Positions 16,480 to 25,763 are shown, counted from the stretch's first letter. The stretch is DNA of 64,000 nt from an uncultured Lachnospiraceae bacterium (GCA_910586755.1 CAJUJM010000111.1:1-64000); one strand, 5' to 3'. Notes: generated from the sequence alone by a model not told the origin. Numbers and translations are program-made.

Positions 16480-16567
16480 CGAAAGCAATGAGCAGTGCGA
16501 AAAAGGACAAGCAGGAATCTGCGTTGTGCTTGCACAAAAGCAGATTCCTGCTTGTTCTTTTTCATAG
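16480..16567 (+). ncRNA. Putative structured small RNA ending in a very long hairpin
   Basis: Arms at 16499-16522 and 16540-16563 pair over about 23 bp with one wobble or mismatch; the loop contains a second stem, TTGTGC-TT-GCACAA. The right arm ends TTCTTTTTC. This could be an abundant small RNA with its own terminator, or a strong attenuator before the dnaD-like gene. No convincing reading frame needs this stretch. Confidence 0.5.
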
Positions 16568-16574
16568 GGCGAAA

Positions 16575-16780
16575 GCCCGTGAGCCCTCAGGAGCTACGCT
16601 CCTGAGGGCATACACTGCGGCGCAGAAAGGCGCGTTCCCAACAAAGCCCCAAGCGATTCAGGAGCAACGCTCCTGAGAGCGTGTACTGCCGGCGTAAAAA
16701 AGGCGCGTTTCCAACAAAGTCCCCCAAGCGATTCAGGAGCAACGCTCCTGAGAGCGTGCACTGCCGACGTAAAAAGGTAC
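16575..16780 (+). repeat. Three tandem ~71-75-bp hairpin repeats
   Basis: Each unit carries TCAGGAGC-N3-GCTCCTGA (hairpins at 16584-16608, 16658-16676 and 16733-16751), then an ACTGC motif, a GGCGCG-like motif and CCAACAAAG. Copies 2 and 3 are nearly identical; copy 1 differs more and has a longer GC stem. They fill the rest of the 575-bp gap between murC and the dnaD-like gene. Function unknown. Confidence 0.75.
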
Positions 16781-16810
16781 GCCCCACAAACATAAAAAGG
16801 AGATCCACCC

Positions 16811-17812
16811 ATGCCATACCGCCTGCCCCCCGACGCAACCCCCCAAGTTACAATCCTGCCCAACGATTTCATAGACAAATACATGGCAGCCGCCAACGGC
16901 GAATACGTAAAAGTCTATTTATACCTTCTCCGCCACCAGAACGATCTGGTAGAACTAGGCTCCATTGCCGAGGCATTAAACCACACAGAAGCAGACGTCC
17001 GCCGCGCCCTGGCCTACTGGGAGAGAGTGGGAATTCTCTCCAAAGAAGAAGGAAGCTTCGCGGCAGATACACCTTCCAAAGCAGCCGGAGCGGCAGAATA
17101 TCCCTTAGACAACCTAAACCGGCTAAACGGAGACGAATCCTTTGCAGAACTTCTCTATATCGCACAAAAATATATGAACAAGGTATTTACCCAAAGGGAA
17201 TGTCAAACCTTTGCATACCTCTATGACGGCCTGCATATGGGAAAAGAGCTGCTGGAATACCTGGTAGAATACTGTGCCCAGCTTGGCCACACCAGCATCC
17301 GCTACATAGAGACAGTAGCCCTGAGCTGGCACGAGAGGGGAATCCGCACAGTAGACGAAGCCAAGCTGTCAGCCTCCGCCTACAGTAAGGAAGCCTTTGC
17401 AGTGATGAAAGCCTTTGGGCTGACCGACCGCAGGCCGGGGGAGTCAGAGAGACGGATAATAGAAAAATGGTTTCGAACCTGGGGATTTAGCAAAGAACTG
17501 GTTATCGAGGCCTGCAACCGGACACTTCAATCCGCCCATACGCCCAGCTTCCAATACGCAGACAAAATATTAGCTGCATGGAAAGAAGAGAAGGTACATA
17601 CCCTGGAAGATGTGAAAACGCTGGATGTAAAGCGCCGGGAAGCTTCCTCTAAACAAGAAGAACGAAAAGAGGCAGGACATTCCGGACAGCGGAATCCGGA
17701 AGGGGCAGGAGCCCCGCCCCAGGCCCGCCGGGCGCCCAACCAATTTCATAACTTTAAGCAGCGGGATGTAGACTATGACGCCCTTATTTTAAAGCAGCTT
17801 CAGAAAAAATAA
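16811..17812 (+). CDS. DnaD-domain replication initiation protein
   Basis: A 333-residue protein with an N-terminal winged-helix region (about 10-80, TEADVRRALAYWERVGIL) and two DnaD-like repeats (about 105-180 and 195-265), the second ending in the YADKILAAWK signature of DnaB/DnaD proteins of Bacillota. The C-terminal ~60 residues are polar and low in complexity. Such proteins remodel DNA at the origin and help bring in the helicase with DnaI. Ribosome site AAAAGGAG lies 8 bases before ATG 16811. It is followed by the helicase-loader gene after 24 bp. Confidence 0.85.
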   Translation: MPYRLPPDATPQVTILPNDFIDKYMAAANGEYVKVYLYLLRHQNDLVELGSIAEALNHTEADVRRALAYWERVGILSKEEGSFAADTPSKAAGAAEYPLDNLNRLNGDESFAELLYIAQKYMNKVFTQRECQTFAYLYDGLHMGKELLEYLVEYCAQLGHTSIRYIETVALSWHERGIRTVDEAKLSASAYSKEAFAVMKAFGLTDRRPGESERRIIEKWFRTWGFSKELVIEACNRTLQSAHTPSFQYADKILAAWKEEKVHTLEDVKTLDVKRREASSKQEERKEAGHSGQRNPEGAGAPPQARRAPNQFHNFKQRDVDYDALILKQLQKK

Positions 17813-17836
17813 ACAGCAAGGCAGAAAGGAGCAACC

Positions 17837-18826
17837 ATGGCACTGAGCAATTCCCAATACAACGCCATTATGCGGGACTACGGAAGGCGCCAGATTCATA
17901 ACCGCCACAGTCAGGAACGGCGGATAGAGGAAGTTTATCAGAGGATTCCGGCTGTCCGGGAAATCGACAATACAGTAGGGCTAAAAGCCGTAGAGAGAGC
18001 CAAACAGCTTCTGGGAGGCGATACTGCTGCCAGAGACCGGCTTAAGAGGGAAATCGCCGAGCTTGGCGAGCAGAGGACAGCCCTTCTCACCGCCTACGGC
18101 TATCCGGAAAATTATTTAGAAATGAGCTACACCTGCCCGGACTGTAAGGATACCGGATACGTAGAAGGCAGGAAATGTCATTGCTTTAAAAGAGCTCAGA
18201 TGAAGCTTCTCTATGCCCAGTCTAATATTGACCAGATTGTAAAAAAAGAGAACTTTTCCACCTTTTCCTATGACTGCTTTGACGACCACCGGATTATCCC
18301 GGAGGTGGGGATGACGGCAGCCCGGTACATGAAAAGTGTGGCAGAAAAGTGCTTTCAGTTTGCCAGAGGACTGGGGAAAGAAGGAGGAAATATCCTGTTT
18401 ACCGGAAATACCGGCGTAGGCAAAACCTTTTTAACCAATTGCATTGCCAAAGAAGCGATGGATTCCTACTATTCCGTCCTGTATCTGTCTGCCAACGATT
18501 TGTTCGATGTGTTTTCCAAGAACCGTTTTGAATCCCGCAGTGAGGAAGAAATCAGAGATACCTACCAGTCTATATTAGAGTGTGATTTGCTGATTATTGA
18601 CGACCTGGGAACGGAGGTTAACAACAGTTTTACTTCCTCCCAGCTGTTTTACTGCATAAATGACAGACTGGCAGGCAGCCGATCCACCATTATTTCCACC
18701 AATTTATCTTTGAATATGCTGCGGGACAATTACACAGACAGGGTTACTTCACGAATTATCAGCGGTTACCAGATTATTCCTTTGTATGGGGAAGATTTAC
18801 GCCGGAGAAAACTCCTTGGGGGTTGA
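17837..18826 (+). CDS. DnaC/DnaI-type helicase loader ATPase
   Basis: A 329-residue AAA+ protein. The N-terminal part has a CxxC...CxC cluster (C100, C103, C114, C116), a likely zinc site as in DnaI of Bacillus. The ATPase core has Walker A GNTGVGKT at 190-197, Walker B LLIIDDLG at 251-258 and a sensor stretch STIISTNLS. It should load the replicative helicase at the origin. It is related to IstB of IS21 elements, but the zinc cluster, the DnaD-like neighbour and the lack of a transposase favour a chromosomal loader. The prs promoter follows directly. Confidence 0.9.
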   Translation: MALSNSQYNAIMRDYGRRQIHNRHSQERRIEEVYQRIPAVREIDNTVGLKAVERAKQLLGGDTAARDRLKREIAELGEQRTALLTAYGYPENYLEMSYTCPDCKDTGYVEGRKCHCFKRAQMKLLYAQSNIDQIVKKENFSTFSYDCFDDHRIIPEVGMTAARYMKSVAEKCFQFARGLGKEGGNILFTGNTGVGKTFLTNCIAKEAMDSYYSVLYLSANDLFDVFSKNRFESRSEEEIRDTYQSILECDLLIIDDLGTEVNNSFTSSQLFYCINDRLAGSRSTIISTNLSLNMLRDNYTDRVTSRIISGYQIIPLYGEDLRRRKLLGG

Positions 18827-18851
18827 CTATTCTCTTAGGGAATGTTATAAA
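18823..18851 (+). promoter_or_regulatory. Promoter of prs
   Basis: TTGACT at 18823-18828, 17-bp spacer, TATAAA at 18846-18851. It overlaps the end of the helicase-loader gene. Confidence 0.75.
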
Positions 18852-18900
18852 TGAATTGCCTGTTATTATATGAACTTATAATCATTAAATGGAGGATGAA

Positions 18901-20073
18901 ATGCTGTACGAAGAGAAGATTATAGAAACCATTCCGGTTGGGCCGCTGGGGCTGATTCCTTTAAAAAGCTGTTCAGAGCTGGGAAAAAAGGTTGATAAAT
19001 ACCTGGTAGACTGGAGAAGGGAGCGGGAAAGCGAGCATAAGCACACCATTGCGTTTTCCGGGTATCAGAGAGATTCTTATATTATAGGAGCCCAGACCCC
19101 CAGATTTGGTTCCGGCGAAGGAAAAGGAACTTTAGAGGCATCGGTCCGCGGGGATGATCTGTATTTGATGGTAGATGTTTGTAACTACAGCCTTACCTAT
19201 TTCTTGTGCGGAGAAGAAAATCATATGTCTCCGGACGATCATTTCCAGGATTTAAAGCGCGTAATTGCTGCTGCTGCCGGAAAGGCCCGCAGAATCAATG
19301 TGATTATGCCGTTTCTCTACGAAAGCCGCCAGCATAAGCGCTCCAGCAGAGAATCTCTGGACTGCGCTTTGGCTCTTCAGGAGCTGGCCAATATGGGAGT
19401 GGAGAATATTATCACTTTTGACGCCCATGATCCCAGAGTACAGAACGCCATTCCTTTTAGAGGTTTTGAGACCGTACAGCCTATTTACCAGTTTATCAAA
19501 CATTTATTAAAACATGAAACCAATCTGGAAATCGACAGTGATCACATGATGGTTATCAGCCCTGACGAGGGCGGAATGACCCGGGCTGTTTACTTTGCCA
19601 ATGTTCTGGGCCTGGATATGGGAATGTTCTATAAACGCAGAGACTATACCAAGATCGTAAATGGCCGAAACCCCATTGTTGCCCATGAATTTTTGGGAAG
19701 CAGTGTAGAGGGCAAAGATGTTTTAATCATTGACGATATGATTTCTTCCGGCGAGAGCATGCTGGATGTGGCCAAAGAGCTAAAGGAACGCAAGGCCAGG
19801 AAGGTATTTATCTGTGCTACCTTTGGCCTTTTCACCAACGGGCTGAACAAGTTTGACGAGTATTATGAGAAAGGCCTGATTGACCGGATCCTTACCACCA
19901 ACCTGGTATATCAGAGAGAAGAACTCCTAAACAGGCCTTATTATATAGATGTAGACATGAGCAAGTATATCGCATTAATTATTGACAATCTAAATCATGA
20001 CGCATCGTTAAGCGAACTGCTGAACCCCACCGGACGGATTAATAAGCTGTTGAATCAGTACAGAAGTAAATAA
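18901..20073 (+). CDS. prs: Ribose-phosphate pyrophosphokinase (PRPP synthetase)
   Basis: A 390-residue enzyme making PRPP from ribose 5-phosphate and ATP for nucleotide, histidine and tryptophan synthesis. It shows ITFDAHDPRVQNAIPF, where the histidine-aspartate region binds metal-ATP, and VLIIDDMISSGESML, the PRPP-binding loop. It is about 75 residues longer than the common 315-residue form, mainly at the N terminus and in inserts, as in a set of clostridial homologues. ATG 18901 follows GGAGG (18891-18895); ATG 18889 overlaps that site. It has its own promoter and terminator. Confidence 0.9.
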   Translation: MLYEEKIIETIPVGPLGLIPLKSCSELGKKVDKYLVDWRRERESEHKHTIAFSGYQRDSYIIGAQTPRFGSGEGKGTLEASVRGDDLYLMVDVCNYSLTYFLCGEENHMSPDDHFQDLKRVIAAAAGKARRINVIMPFLYESRQHKRSSRESLDCALALQELANMGVENIITFDAHDPRVQNAIPFRGFETVQPIYQFIKHLLKHETNLEIDSDHMMVISPDEGGMTRAVYFANVLGLDMGMFYKRRDYTKIVNGRNPIVAHEFLGSSVEGKDVLIIDDMISSGESMLDVAKELKERKARKVFICATFGLFTNGLNKFDEYYEKGLIDRILTTNLVYQREELLNRPYYIDVDMSKYIALIIDNLNHDASLSELLNPTGRINKLLNQYRSK

Positions 20074-20145
20074 AGACAAGATGCAGCGGCTCATAAAACA
20101 GTATCAGCGATCAAACTGAAACAGGGCAGCTGCCATACAGGGTGC

Positions 20146-20195
20146 GAAGAAAGACGAGTAAGAAGAGATATTGATTTTTGCCCGTCTTTTTCTTA
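20146..20195 (+). terminator. Terminator of prs
   Basis: AAGAAAGACG pairs with CGTCTTTTTCTT across a loop of about 25 bases; the right arm is T-rich. Confidence 0.55.
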
Positions 20196-20254
20196 TGGGC
20201 TTTATTAAGCCTAAAGCGCAGATCAGCAAGGAATTAATTTAAGAAAAGTTTAGG

Positions 20255-20283
20255 TTGTAGTTTTCGTGGATATTATGTAAAAT
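20255..20283 (+). promoter_or_regulatory. Promoter of the large unknown exported protein
   Basis: TTGTAG, 17-bp spacer, TAAAAT at 20278-20283. Confidence 0.5.
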
Positions 20284-20336
20284 AGATTTTACCTTGCAAC
20301 ATATTCCTATCACTGACAAAGGAAGTCCAATAGATT

Positions 20337-22817
20337 ATGAAAAAATTTTTTCTCAGAACTACCATCCTTCTTCTGATATTTATATCAGCTGTAGCCAGCT
20401 ATTTTATATGGATAAGAAACCACAGCCTGTCAAACGGAAACCAGCGCGTCTATACTGCCATTCAGGAAAGTACGTTTCCGGTTATGTATATGGAGATGTA
20501 CGGTGAAAAAATGAATTGCCTCCATGGTTATTCCCAGGATATGAGGGAGGCGGCTATGCGGGATACTCTGACCATTTTGCCGGAGGACAGAAGGCTGCCT
20601 GTTCTTTTAGAGGGCTACGACGGAAGCATCACCGGAATTTATTACGAGATTCGGAGCATGGATTTGGACCGGCTGGTAGAGCGGACCCAGATAGAAACAT
20701 GGACAGAGACGGAAAACGGAATCCGGGCGGAGCTTCCCATTCAGAATCTTTTAACCAAAGATCAGGAATATCTGCTAAGCCTGTCCGTTACCACGTCAGA
20801 AAACGGAACCATCGGTTATTACACCAGAATTAAATGGACCGATAATACCAACATTCAGGCAATGATTGATCTGGCTAAAACTTTTTCTGCCAAAACCTTT
20901 GACTACCAGGAAGCCTCTCAGCTTACCATGTATCTGGAACCTGACGCTACAGCGGATAACAGTAATCTGGGAGAAGTTTCCATTAACTGCAGTTTCTCCC
21001 AGATCACCTGGGGCGGTCTGGATGTGGAGCTGGGAAGCCGGATAGAAGTTTCCCTAAAAGAGCTGGACGGCATTATGGGACAGATAGAACTTCAGTATCT
21101 GGCAATCCATCAGACCGAGGACGGCCGGACGGAAGCTTACGAGGTAACCGACGACTTTACCCTGAAATGGAATGAGCAGAGAATTTTTATGATGGATTTT
21201 GACCGCCGGGTCAATGAGATATTTACCGGGAACCGGGAAAGCCTTTCCGGAAAACGGATCCTTCTTGGAATTACTAGAGACAGCAAGATAAGCGCCAAAT
21301 CCAGCCCAAATGGGAATCAGATTGGGTTCAGGACCAACCGGGATCTGTGGCTTTATGATCAGGAAAACAGAGATTTGGTAAGCGTATTTTCATTCCGAAG
21401 TCAGGAAAACGCCTCAAAAGTGGAATATGATCAGCACGATATACGAGTTCTCCAGGTTTCTGACAACGGAGACGTGGATTTTCTGGTTTACGGATATATG
21501 AACCGGGGGCGCCGGGAAGGGCAGATGGGAATCGGCTTATATCATTATTCGGATGACAGCAGCGCTTTAGAGGAAAGATTTTTTGCCCCCTTTATTACTA
21601 CCTTTGAAGATCTGGAACTGGATTTGGACAGGCTGTGCTACCTGTCCCAGGGAGGTATGCTCTATTTAATGCAGGACCATGCGGTATACGGCATTGATTT
21701 AAACAGCAGTGAGTATATTATTCTTGCAGATTCCCTGGAAGAGGGGGCATATGCAGTGAGCCAGGGAGGCCGGCATTTTGCCTGGCAGGACGGACACAAA
21801 AAGCATGAGGCAGTCTCTGTCAGCCTGATGGATTTAGAAACCGGCGTGAAGCAAACTATCTCTGCACCGGAAGGGGATTATATTCGCAGCCTGGGGTTTG
21901 TGGGCGGAGACTTCCTGTATGGCCTGGCCCGCCAGGGCAGCCGCTGGATCGTCAATAACAGGCTGGTAGAAATCCCTATGTATGCCCTGGAGGTTTTTGG
22001 AGAGGACTCCCAGATATTAACCCGGTATGAAAAGGAAGGCTATTATATTTCCGGGGTATTGGTAGAGGACAGCCGGATTCATTTAAACCGCATTATCCAG
22101 GAATCAGGAAATTCCTATATTATGGTGGATAAAGATACCATTGTCTGCAATGCAGAGATAGAAAATACCGAATTGGAAGGGATTGGCTGGTATGCTTCTT
22201 CTGACAAACAAAAGGTCTATTTTGTTCAATTGTCCTCTGATATTAAGGCAAGCCAGGACATAGACCTGTCAGGACCCAGAAAGGTATCCTACGACCAGTC
22301 CTTAGATTTGGATCTGACTGCGAATACGCCCTTTACCAGAATGACTTTTTACGCATACGGCAATGGCCATTTGGTGGGAATTACCCAGGATTTCAAAACA
22401 GCGGTGGAGCTGGCCTATGAGGATATGGGACTGGTAACGGATGAGGATCAGAATGTGCTGTGGAACCGGGTAAACCGGGGAAATACGAAAACTATCCGGG
22501 ATCCTCAAAATGCAGCTTATCGGATTACGGGAAATCTGGATCAATTTACCGAGAGTAAAGAATTTCCGGATGGAACTATAATACTGGATGCAAGAGGCCT
22601 GGTTATGAATCAAGTCCTGTATTTTGTGGATCAGGGCTGTCCGGTGATTGCTTACACCGGAGAGGGAAAATACCTTTTTATTTCCGGATTTGACCAGTAT
22701 AATGTAACCCTGTACCGGCCGGAGACAGGGGAATCCTGGAAAATGGGACTCAAAGATGCTTCGGCATATTTCCAAAATTTGCAAAATGACTTTGTCTGCG
22801 GTATCATCAGCCAGTAA
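20337..22817 (+). CDS. Large unknown membrane-anchored extracellular protein
   Basis: An 826-residue protein I do not recognise. It starts with KKFF and one hydrophobic segment (about 8-26), so it is an N-terminally anchored protein with about 800 residues outside the cell. The rest is rich in beta-prone, charged stretches and lacks membrane segments. Residues about 330-560 contain repeated units ending in forms like LWLYDQENRDLVSVFSF and VYGIDLNSSEYIILADS, reminiscent of beta-propeller blades in which a value is read out and reported. No catalytic motif is clear. It has its own promoter and a terminator after it. It stands between prs and murA and is probably a conserved clostridial envelope protein, which is inference. 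Confidence 0.75.
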   Translation: MKKFFLRTTILLLIFISAVASYFIWIRNHSLSNGNQRVYTAIQESTFPVMYMEMYGEKMNCLHGYSQDMREAAMRDTLTILPEDRRLPVLLEGYDGSITGIYYEIRSMDLDRLVERTQIETWTETENGIRAELPIQNLLTKDQEYLLSLSVTTSENGTIGYYTRIKWTDNTNIQAMIDLAKTFSAKTFDYQEASQLTMYLEPDATADNSNLGEVSINCSFSQITWGGLDVELGSRIEVSLKELDGIMGQIELQYLAIHQTEDGRTEAYEVTDDFTLKWNEQRIFMMDFDRRVNEIFTGNRESLSGKRILLGITRDSKISAKSSPNGNQIGFRTNRDLWLYDQENRDLVSVFSFRSQENASKVEYDQHDIRVLQVSDNGDVDFLVYGYMNRGRREGQMGIGLYHYSDDSSALEERFFAPFITTFEDLELDLDRLCYLSQGGMLYLMQDHAVYGIDLNSSEYIILADSLEEGAYAVSQGGRHFAWQDGHKKHEAVSVSLMDLETGVKQTISAPEGDYIRSLGFVGGDFLYGLARQGSRWIVNNRLVEIPMYALEVFGEDSQILTRYEKEGYYISGVLVEDSRIHLNRIIQESGNSYIMVDKDTIVCNAEIENTELEGIGWYASSDKQKVYFVQLSSDIKASQDIDLSGPRKVSYDQSLDLDLTANTPFTRMTFYAYGNGHLVGITQDFKTAVELAYEDMGLVTDEDQNVLWNRVNRGNTKTIRDPQNAAYRITGNLDQFTESKEFPDGTIILDARGLVMNQVLYFVDQGCPVIAYTGEGKYLFISGFDQYNVTLYRPETGESWKMGLKDASAYFQNLQNDFVCGIISQ

Positions 22818-22833
22818 ACTTTCGTAACATTCA

Positions 22834-22860
22834 ACCGGCGCAGCAGCCGGCTTTTACAAG
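22834..22860 (+). terminator. Terminator after the large unknown protein
   Basis: A short GC stem, CCGGC-gcagca-GCCGG, followed by CTTTTACAAGATTTT. Confidence 0.55.
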
Positions 22861-22866
22861 ATTTTC

Positions 22867-22894
22867 TTTACAAGTTGGATTTTTATGATATAAT
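22867..22894 (+). promoter_or_regulatory. Promoter of murA
   Basis: TTTACA at 22867-22872, 16-bp spacer, TATAAT at 22889-22894. Confidence 0.7.
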
Positions 22895-22948
22895 CTATAA
22901 TGCAAATTTGTAATAGATGGGAACGATGAAGGGGTTAGGAGAGTTAGG

Positions 22949-24241
22949 ATGGAACAGTATATCATGAAGGGCGGGAATCCTCTGGTTGGTGAAGTTACCA
23001 TCGGAGGTGCAAAAAACGCTGCTTTAGGAATTCTGACCGCGGCAATCATGACTGACGATGACGTACTGATAGAGAATCTTCCGGATGTCCGTGACATAAA
23101 TGTCATGCTGGAAGCAATTGATGAGATTGGAGCGACAGTAGAACGCATTGACCGCCATACGGTGAAGATCAATGCATCAAGTATTCACGAAATTTCTGTA
23201 GATGATGAGTATATCCGGAAAATCCGGGCGTCCTATTATTTTATAGGAGCATTGCTTGGCAAATACCGCAGTGCCCAGGTGCCTTTGCCAGGGGGCTGCA
23301 ATATCGGAAGCCGTCCTATTGACCAGCATCTAAAGGGCTTCCGGGCTTTGGGAGCTGATGTGAAAATTGAAAGCGGCGCTGTCCGGGTCCGCGCCGGTAA
23401 TTTGACAGGCAGCCACATCTACCTGGATGTGGTTTCTGTAGGAGCTACCATTAACATTATGATGGCAGCGGCTCTGGCAGAGGGAATGACCATTCTAGAG
23501 AATGTGGCCAAAGAACCCCACGTAGTGGATGTGGCCAACTTTTTAAACAGTATGGGCGCCAATATAAAAGGGGCCGGTACTGATACTATCCGTATCCGGG
23601 GTGTGAAACGGCTTCACGGTACAGAATATTCCATTATTCCGGATCAAATTGAAGCGGGAACCTTTATGTGTGCCGCCGCGGTTACCCGGGGGGATATTAT
23701 GGTTAAAAATGTGATCCCAAAGCATCTGGAGGCGATTGCTGCCAAGCTTTTGGAGGCGGGCTGTGAGGTTTCTGAGTTTGATGATGCTGTCCGGGTGGTA
23801 GGAAAGCCGGTTCAGCGCCATACAGATATTAAGACGCTTCCTTATCCTGGATTTCCTACGGACATGCAGCCGCAGATGGCTGTGGTTCTGGCTTTGGCAG
23901 AGGGAACCAGTATGGTGACGGAGAGCATTTTTGAGAACCGTTTTAAATACGTGGATGAACTGGCCCGCATGGGAGGCAGCATTAAGGTAGAGGGCAATGT
24001 AGCGGTTATTGATGGAGTGAAAAGGTTTACAGGCGCTCATCTCAGTGCTCCGGATCTCAGGGCAGGAGCAGCCCTGGTGCTGGCTGGACTGGCGGCTCAG
24101 GGAACAACGGAGATAGACGAGATTGGCTATATTCAGAGAGGCTACGAGAGATTTGAAATAAAGCTTCAGGGGCTGGGAGCAGAAATAAAGAAAGTCAGCT
24201 CCGAAAATGAAGCCCGAAAATTCCGTCTGAAAATAGTCTGA
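22949..24241 (+). CDS. murA: UDP-N-acetylglucosamine 1-carboxyvinyltransferase
   Basis: A 430-residue enzyme that transfers enolpyruvate from PEP to UDP-GlcNAc, the committed step to peptidoglycan. The substrate-binding lysine is K22 in GGAKNAAL and the fosfomycin-target cysteine is in LPGGCNIGSRP near residue 115. The two-lobed EPSP-synthase fold is complete, ending with GTTEIDEIGYIQRGYERFE (shown in part: YIQRGYERFE). Clostridia often have two MurA copies; which of them this is cannot be told. GGAG lies shortly before ATG 22949. murC, another early step, is at 14857 but not in the same operon. Confidence 0.95.
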   Translation: MEQYIMKGGNPLVGEVTIGGAKNAALGILTAAIMTDDDVLIENLPDVRDINVMLEAIDEIGATVERIDRHTVKINASSIHEISVDDEYIRKIRASYYFIGALLGKYRSAQVPLPGGCNIGSRPIDQHLKGFRALGADVKIESGAVRVRAGNLTGSHIYLDVVSVGATINIMMAAALAEGMTILENVAKEPHVVDVANFLNSMGANIKGAGTDTIRIRGVKRLHGTEYSIIPDQIEAGTFMCAAAVTRGDIMVKNVIPKHLEAIAAKLLEAGCEVSEFDDAVRVVGKPVQRHTDIKTLPYPGFPTDMQPQMAVVLALAEGTSMVTESIFENRFKYVDELARMGGSIKVEGNVAVIDGVKRFTGAHLSAPDLRAGAALVLAGLAAQGTTEIDEIGYIQRGYERFEIKLQGLGAEIKKVSSENEARKFRLKIV

Positions 24242-24244
24242 TAC

Positions 24245-24273
24245 TTGACAGTAAAGAGAAAATGTTGTATAGT
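24245..24273 (+). promoter_or_regulatory. Promoter of the metK riboswitch transcript
   Basis: TTGACA at 24245-24250, 17-bp spacer, TATAGT at 24268-24273. Confidence 0.85.
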
Positions 24274-24307
24274 GAAATCGGTTAATAATTGAAAAGTTCG
24301 TAAATAT

Positions 24308-24452
24308 CCCTTATTCAGAGTGATGGAGGTATAAAGGACCTGTGAAGTCACGGCAACCCCGGTTGTGCGCGTTAAGCGCCAGGGCCGGAAGGTGCCAGCC
24401 TGAGCGAGGAGTTGACGGTTTTATAAAACCGCAGCTGGTCGAGCAATAAGAG
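24308..24452 (+). promoter_or_regulatory. SAM-I (S-box) riboswitch aptamer
   Basis: P1 is CTTATT (24310-24315) with AATAAG (24445-24450). The conserved core is visible: AGAGTGATGGAGG, GACCTGTGAAGTCACGGCAA and GAAGGTGCCAGCCTGAGCGA. It lies between a strong promoter and a terminator before metK, so SAM binding should stop transcription of the SAM synthetase gene. Confidence 0.92.
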
Positions 24453-24472
24453 GATTTGATGATAACAATCTC

Positions 24473-24501
24473 AAGTCCGCATTGCTGCGGACTTTTCTTT
24501 T
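24473..24501 (+). terminator. Riboswitch-controlled terminator
   Basis: AAGTCCGCA-TTGC-TGCGGACTT followed by TTCTTTT. Confidence 0.88.
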
Positions 24502-24572
24502 ATGCAGGATCCGGGAAAACGCCAGGGCAACACGTTTTCCCGGCAATATCTACTTTACATAAGGAGGATCAT

Positions 24573-25760
24573 ATGGAAAGACGTTTATTTACTTCAGAAT
24601 CTGTAACCGAAGGACATCCGGATAAGATGTGCGATGCCATCTCCGATGCCGTTTTAGACGCTCTCATGAAGCAGGATCCCATGAGCCGGGTTGCCTGCGA
24701 GACAGCCATTACCACCGGACTGGTTTTGGTAATGGGAGAGATTACCACCAAAGCATATGTAGATATCCAGAAATTGGTTCGGGAAACCATCCGGGAGATT
24801 GGTTATGACCGCGCTAAATATGGATTTGACTGCGATACCTGCGGCGTGATTACCGCCATTGACGAACAGTCTGCGGACATTGCATTAGGCGTGGATAAGG
24901 CATTAGAGGCCAAGGAAAAGACCATGTCAGACAGTGAGATTGACGCCATTGGCGCTGGAGACCAGGGTATGATGTTTGGCTATGCCACCAATGAGACAGA
25001 AGAATATATGCCCTACCCCATTGCCCTGGCCCATAAACTGACCCGGCAGTTAACCAAGGTGAGAAAAGACGGGACCTTAACATATCTGCGCCCTGATGGA
25101 AAGAGTCAGGTAACCGTAGAGTATGATGAAGCAGGAAAGCCGGTTCGCCTGGACGCAGTAGTCCTTTCTACCCAGCATGACGAGGCGGTAACTCAGGAGC
25201 AGATCCATGCGGATGTGAAAAAATATATCTTTGATCCGGTTCTGCCAAAGGAAATGATAGATGACAAAACCAAATTTTTTATCAATCCCACAGGACGCTT
25301 TGTCATCGGCGGACCTCATGGCGACAGCGGTGTGACCGGCCGTAAGATTATTGTGGATACTTACGGTGGATATGCCCGTCACGGCGGCGGCGCTTTTTCC
25401 GGAAAGGACTGCACCAAGGTAGACCGTTCCGCAGCTTACGCAGCCCGGTACGTTGCCAAAAATATTGTGGCAGCCGGACTGGCAGATAAGTGTGAGATTC
25501 AGCTTTCCTATGCAATTGGCGTGGCACATCCTACTTCCGTTATGGTAGACACCTTCGGAACCGGAAAGGTAAGCGACGAGAAGCTGGTTGACATTGTAAG
25601 AGAAAACTTTGATTTGCGCCCCGCAGGGATTATTAAGATGCTGGATCTGCGCCGTCCTATTTACAAGCAGACCGCCGCTTACGGACACTTTGGCAGAAAT
25701 GATCTGGACCTTCCTTGGGAGAAGCTGGACAGAATTGAGATTTTAAAGAAATATTTATAA
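24573..25760 (+). CDS. metK: S-adenosylmethionine synthetase
   Basis: A 395-residue enzyme making SAM from methionine and ATP. It begins ERRLFTSESVTEGHPDKMCD, with the HPDK metal/ATP motif, and contains GAGDQGMMFGYA and GGAFSGKDCTKVDRSAAYAA (both family signatures). ATG 24573 lies 5 bases after AAGGAGG; ATG 24456 would start inside the riboswitch expression platform. Expression is probably under the SAM-I riboswitch just upstream. The DUF45 gene follows after 3 bp. Confidence 0.97.
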   Translation: MERRLFTSESVTEGHPDKMCDAISDAVLDALMKQDPMSRVACETAITTGLVLVMGEITTKAYVDIQKLVRETIREIGYDRAKYGFDCDTCGVITAIDEQSADIALGVDKALEAKEKTMSDSEIDAIGAGDQGMMFGYATNETEEYMPYPIALAHKLTRQLTKVRKDGTLTYLRPDGKSQVTVEYDEAGKPVRLDAVVLSTQHDEAVTQEQIHADVKKYIFDPVLPKEMIDDKTKFFINPTGRFVIGGPHGDSGVTGRKIIVDTYGGYARHGGGAFSGKDCTKVDRSAAYAARYVAKNIVAAGLADKCEIQLSYAIGVAHPTSVMVDTFGTGKVSDEKLVDIVRENFDLRPAGIIKMLDLRRPIYKQTAAYGHFGRNDLDLPWEKLDRIEILKKYL

Positions 25761-25763
25761 AGA

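Noticed and set aside
16461..16676. Small protein of 71 codons over the hairpin RNA
   Set aside because: No ribosome site, and the frame runs through the long hairpin and a repeat.
16575..16780. CRISPR array
   Set aside because: Only three units, nearly identical along their whole length with no variable spacers, and no cas genes.
17837..18826. IstB of an IS21-type element
   Set aside because: No IstA transposase or terminal repeats; a zinc cluster and the DnaD-like neighbour fit a helicase loader.
20294..20506. Small protein overlapping the start of the 826-residue protein
   Set aside because: Different frame within the larger gene and no ribosome site or likeness.
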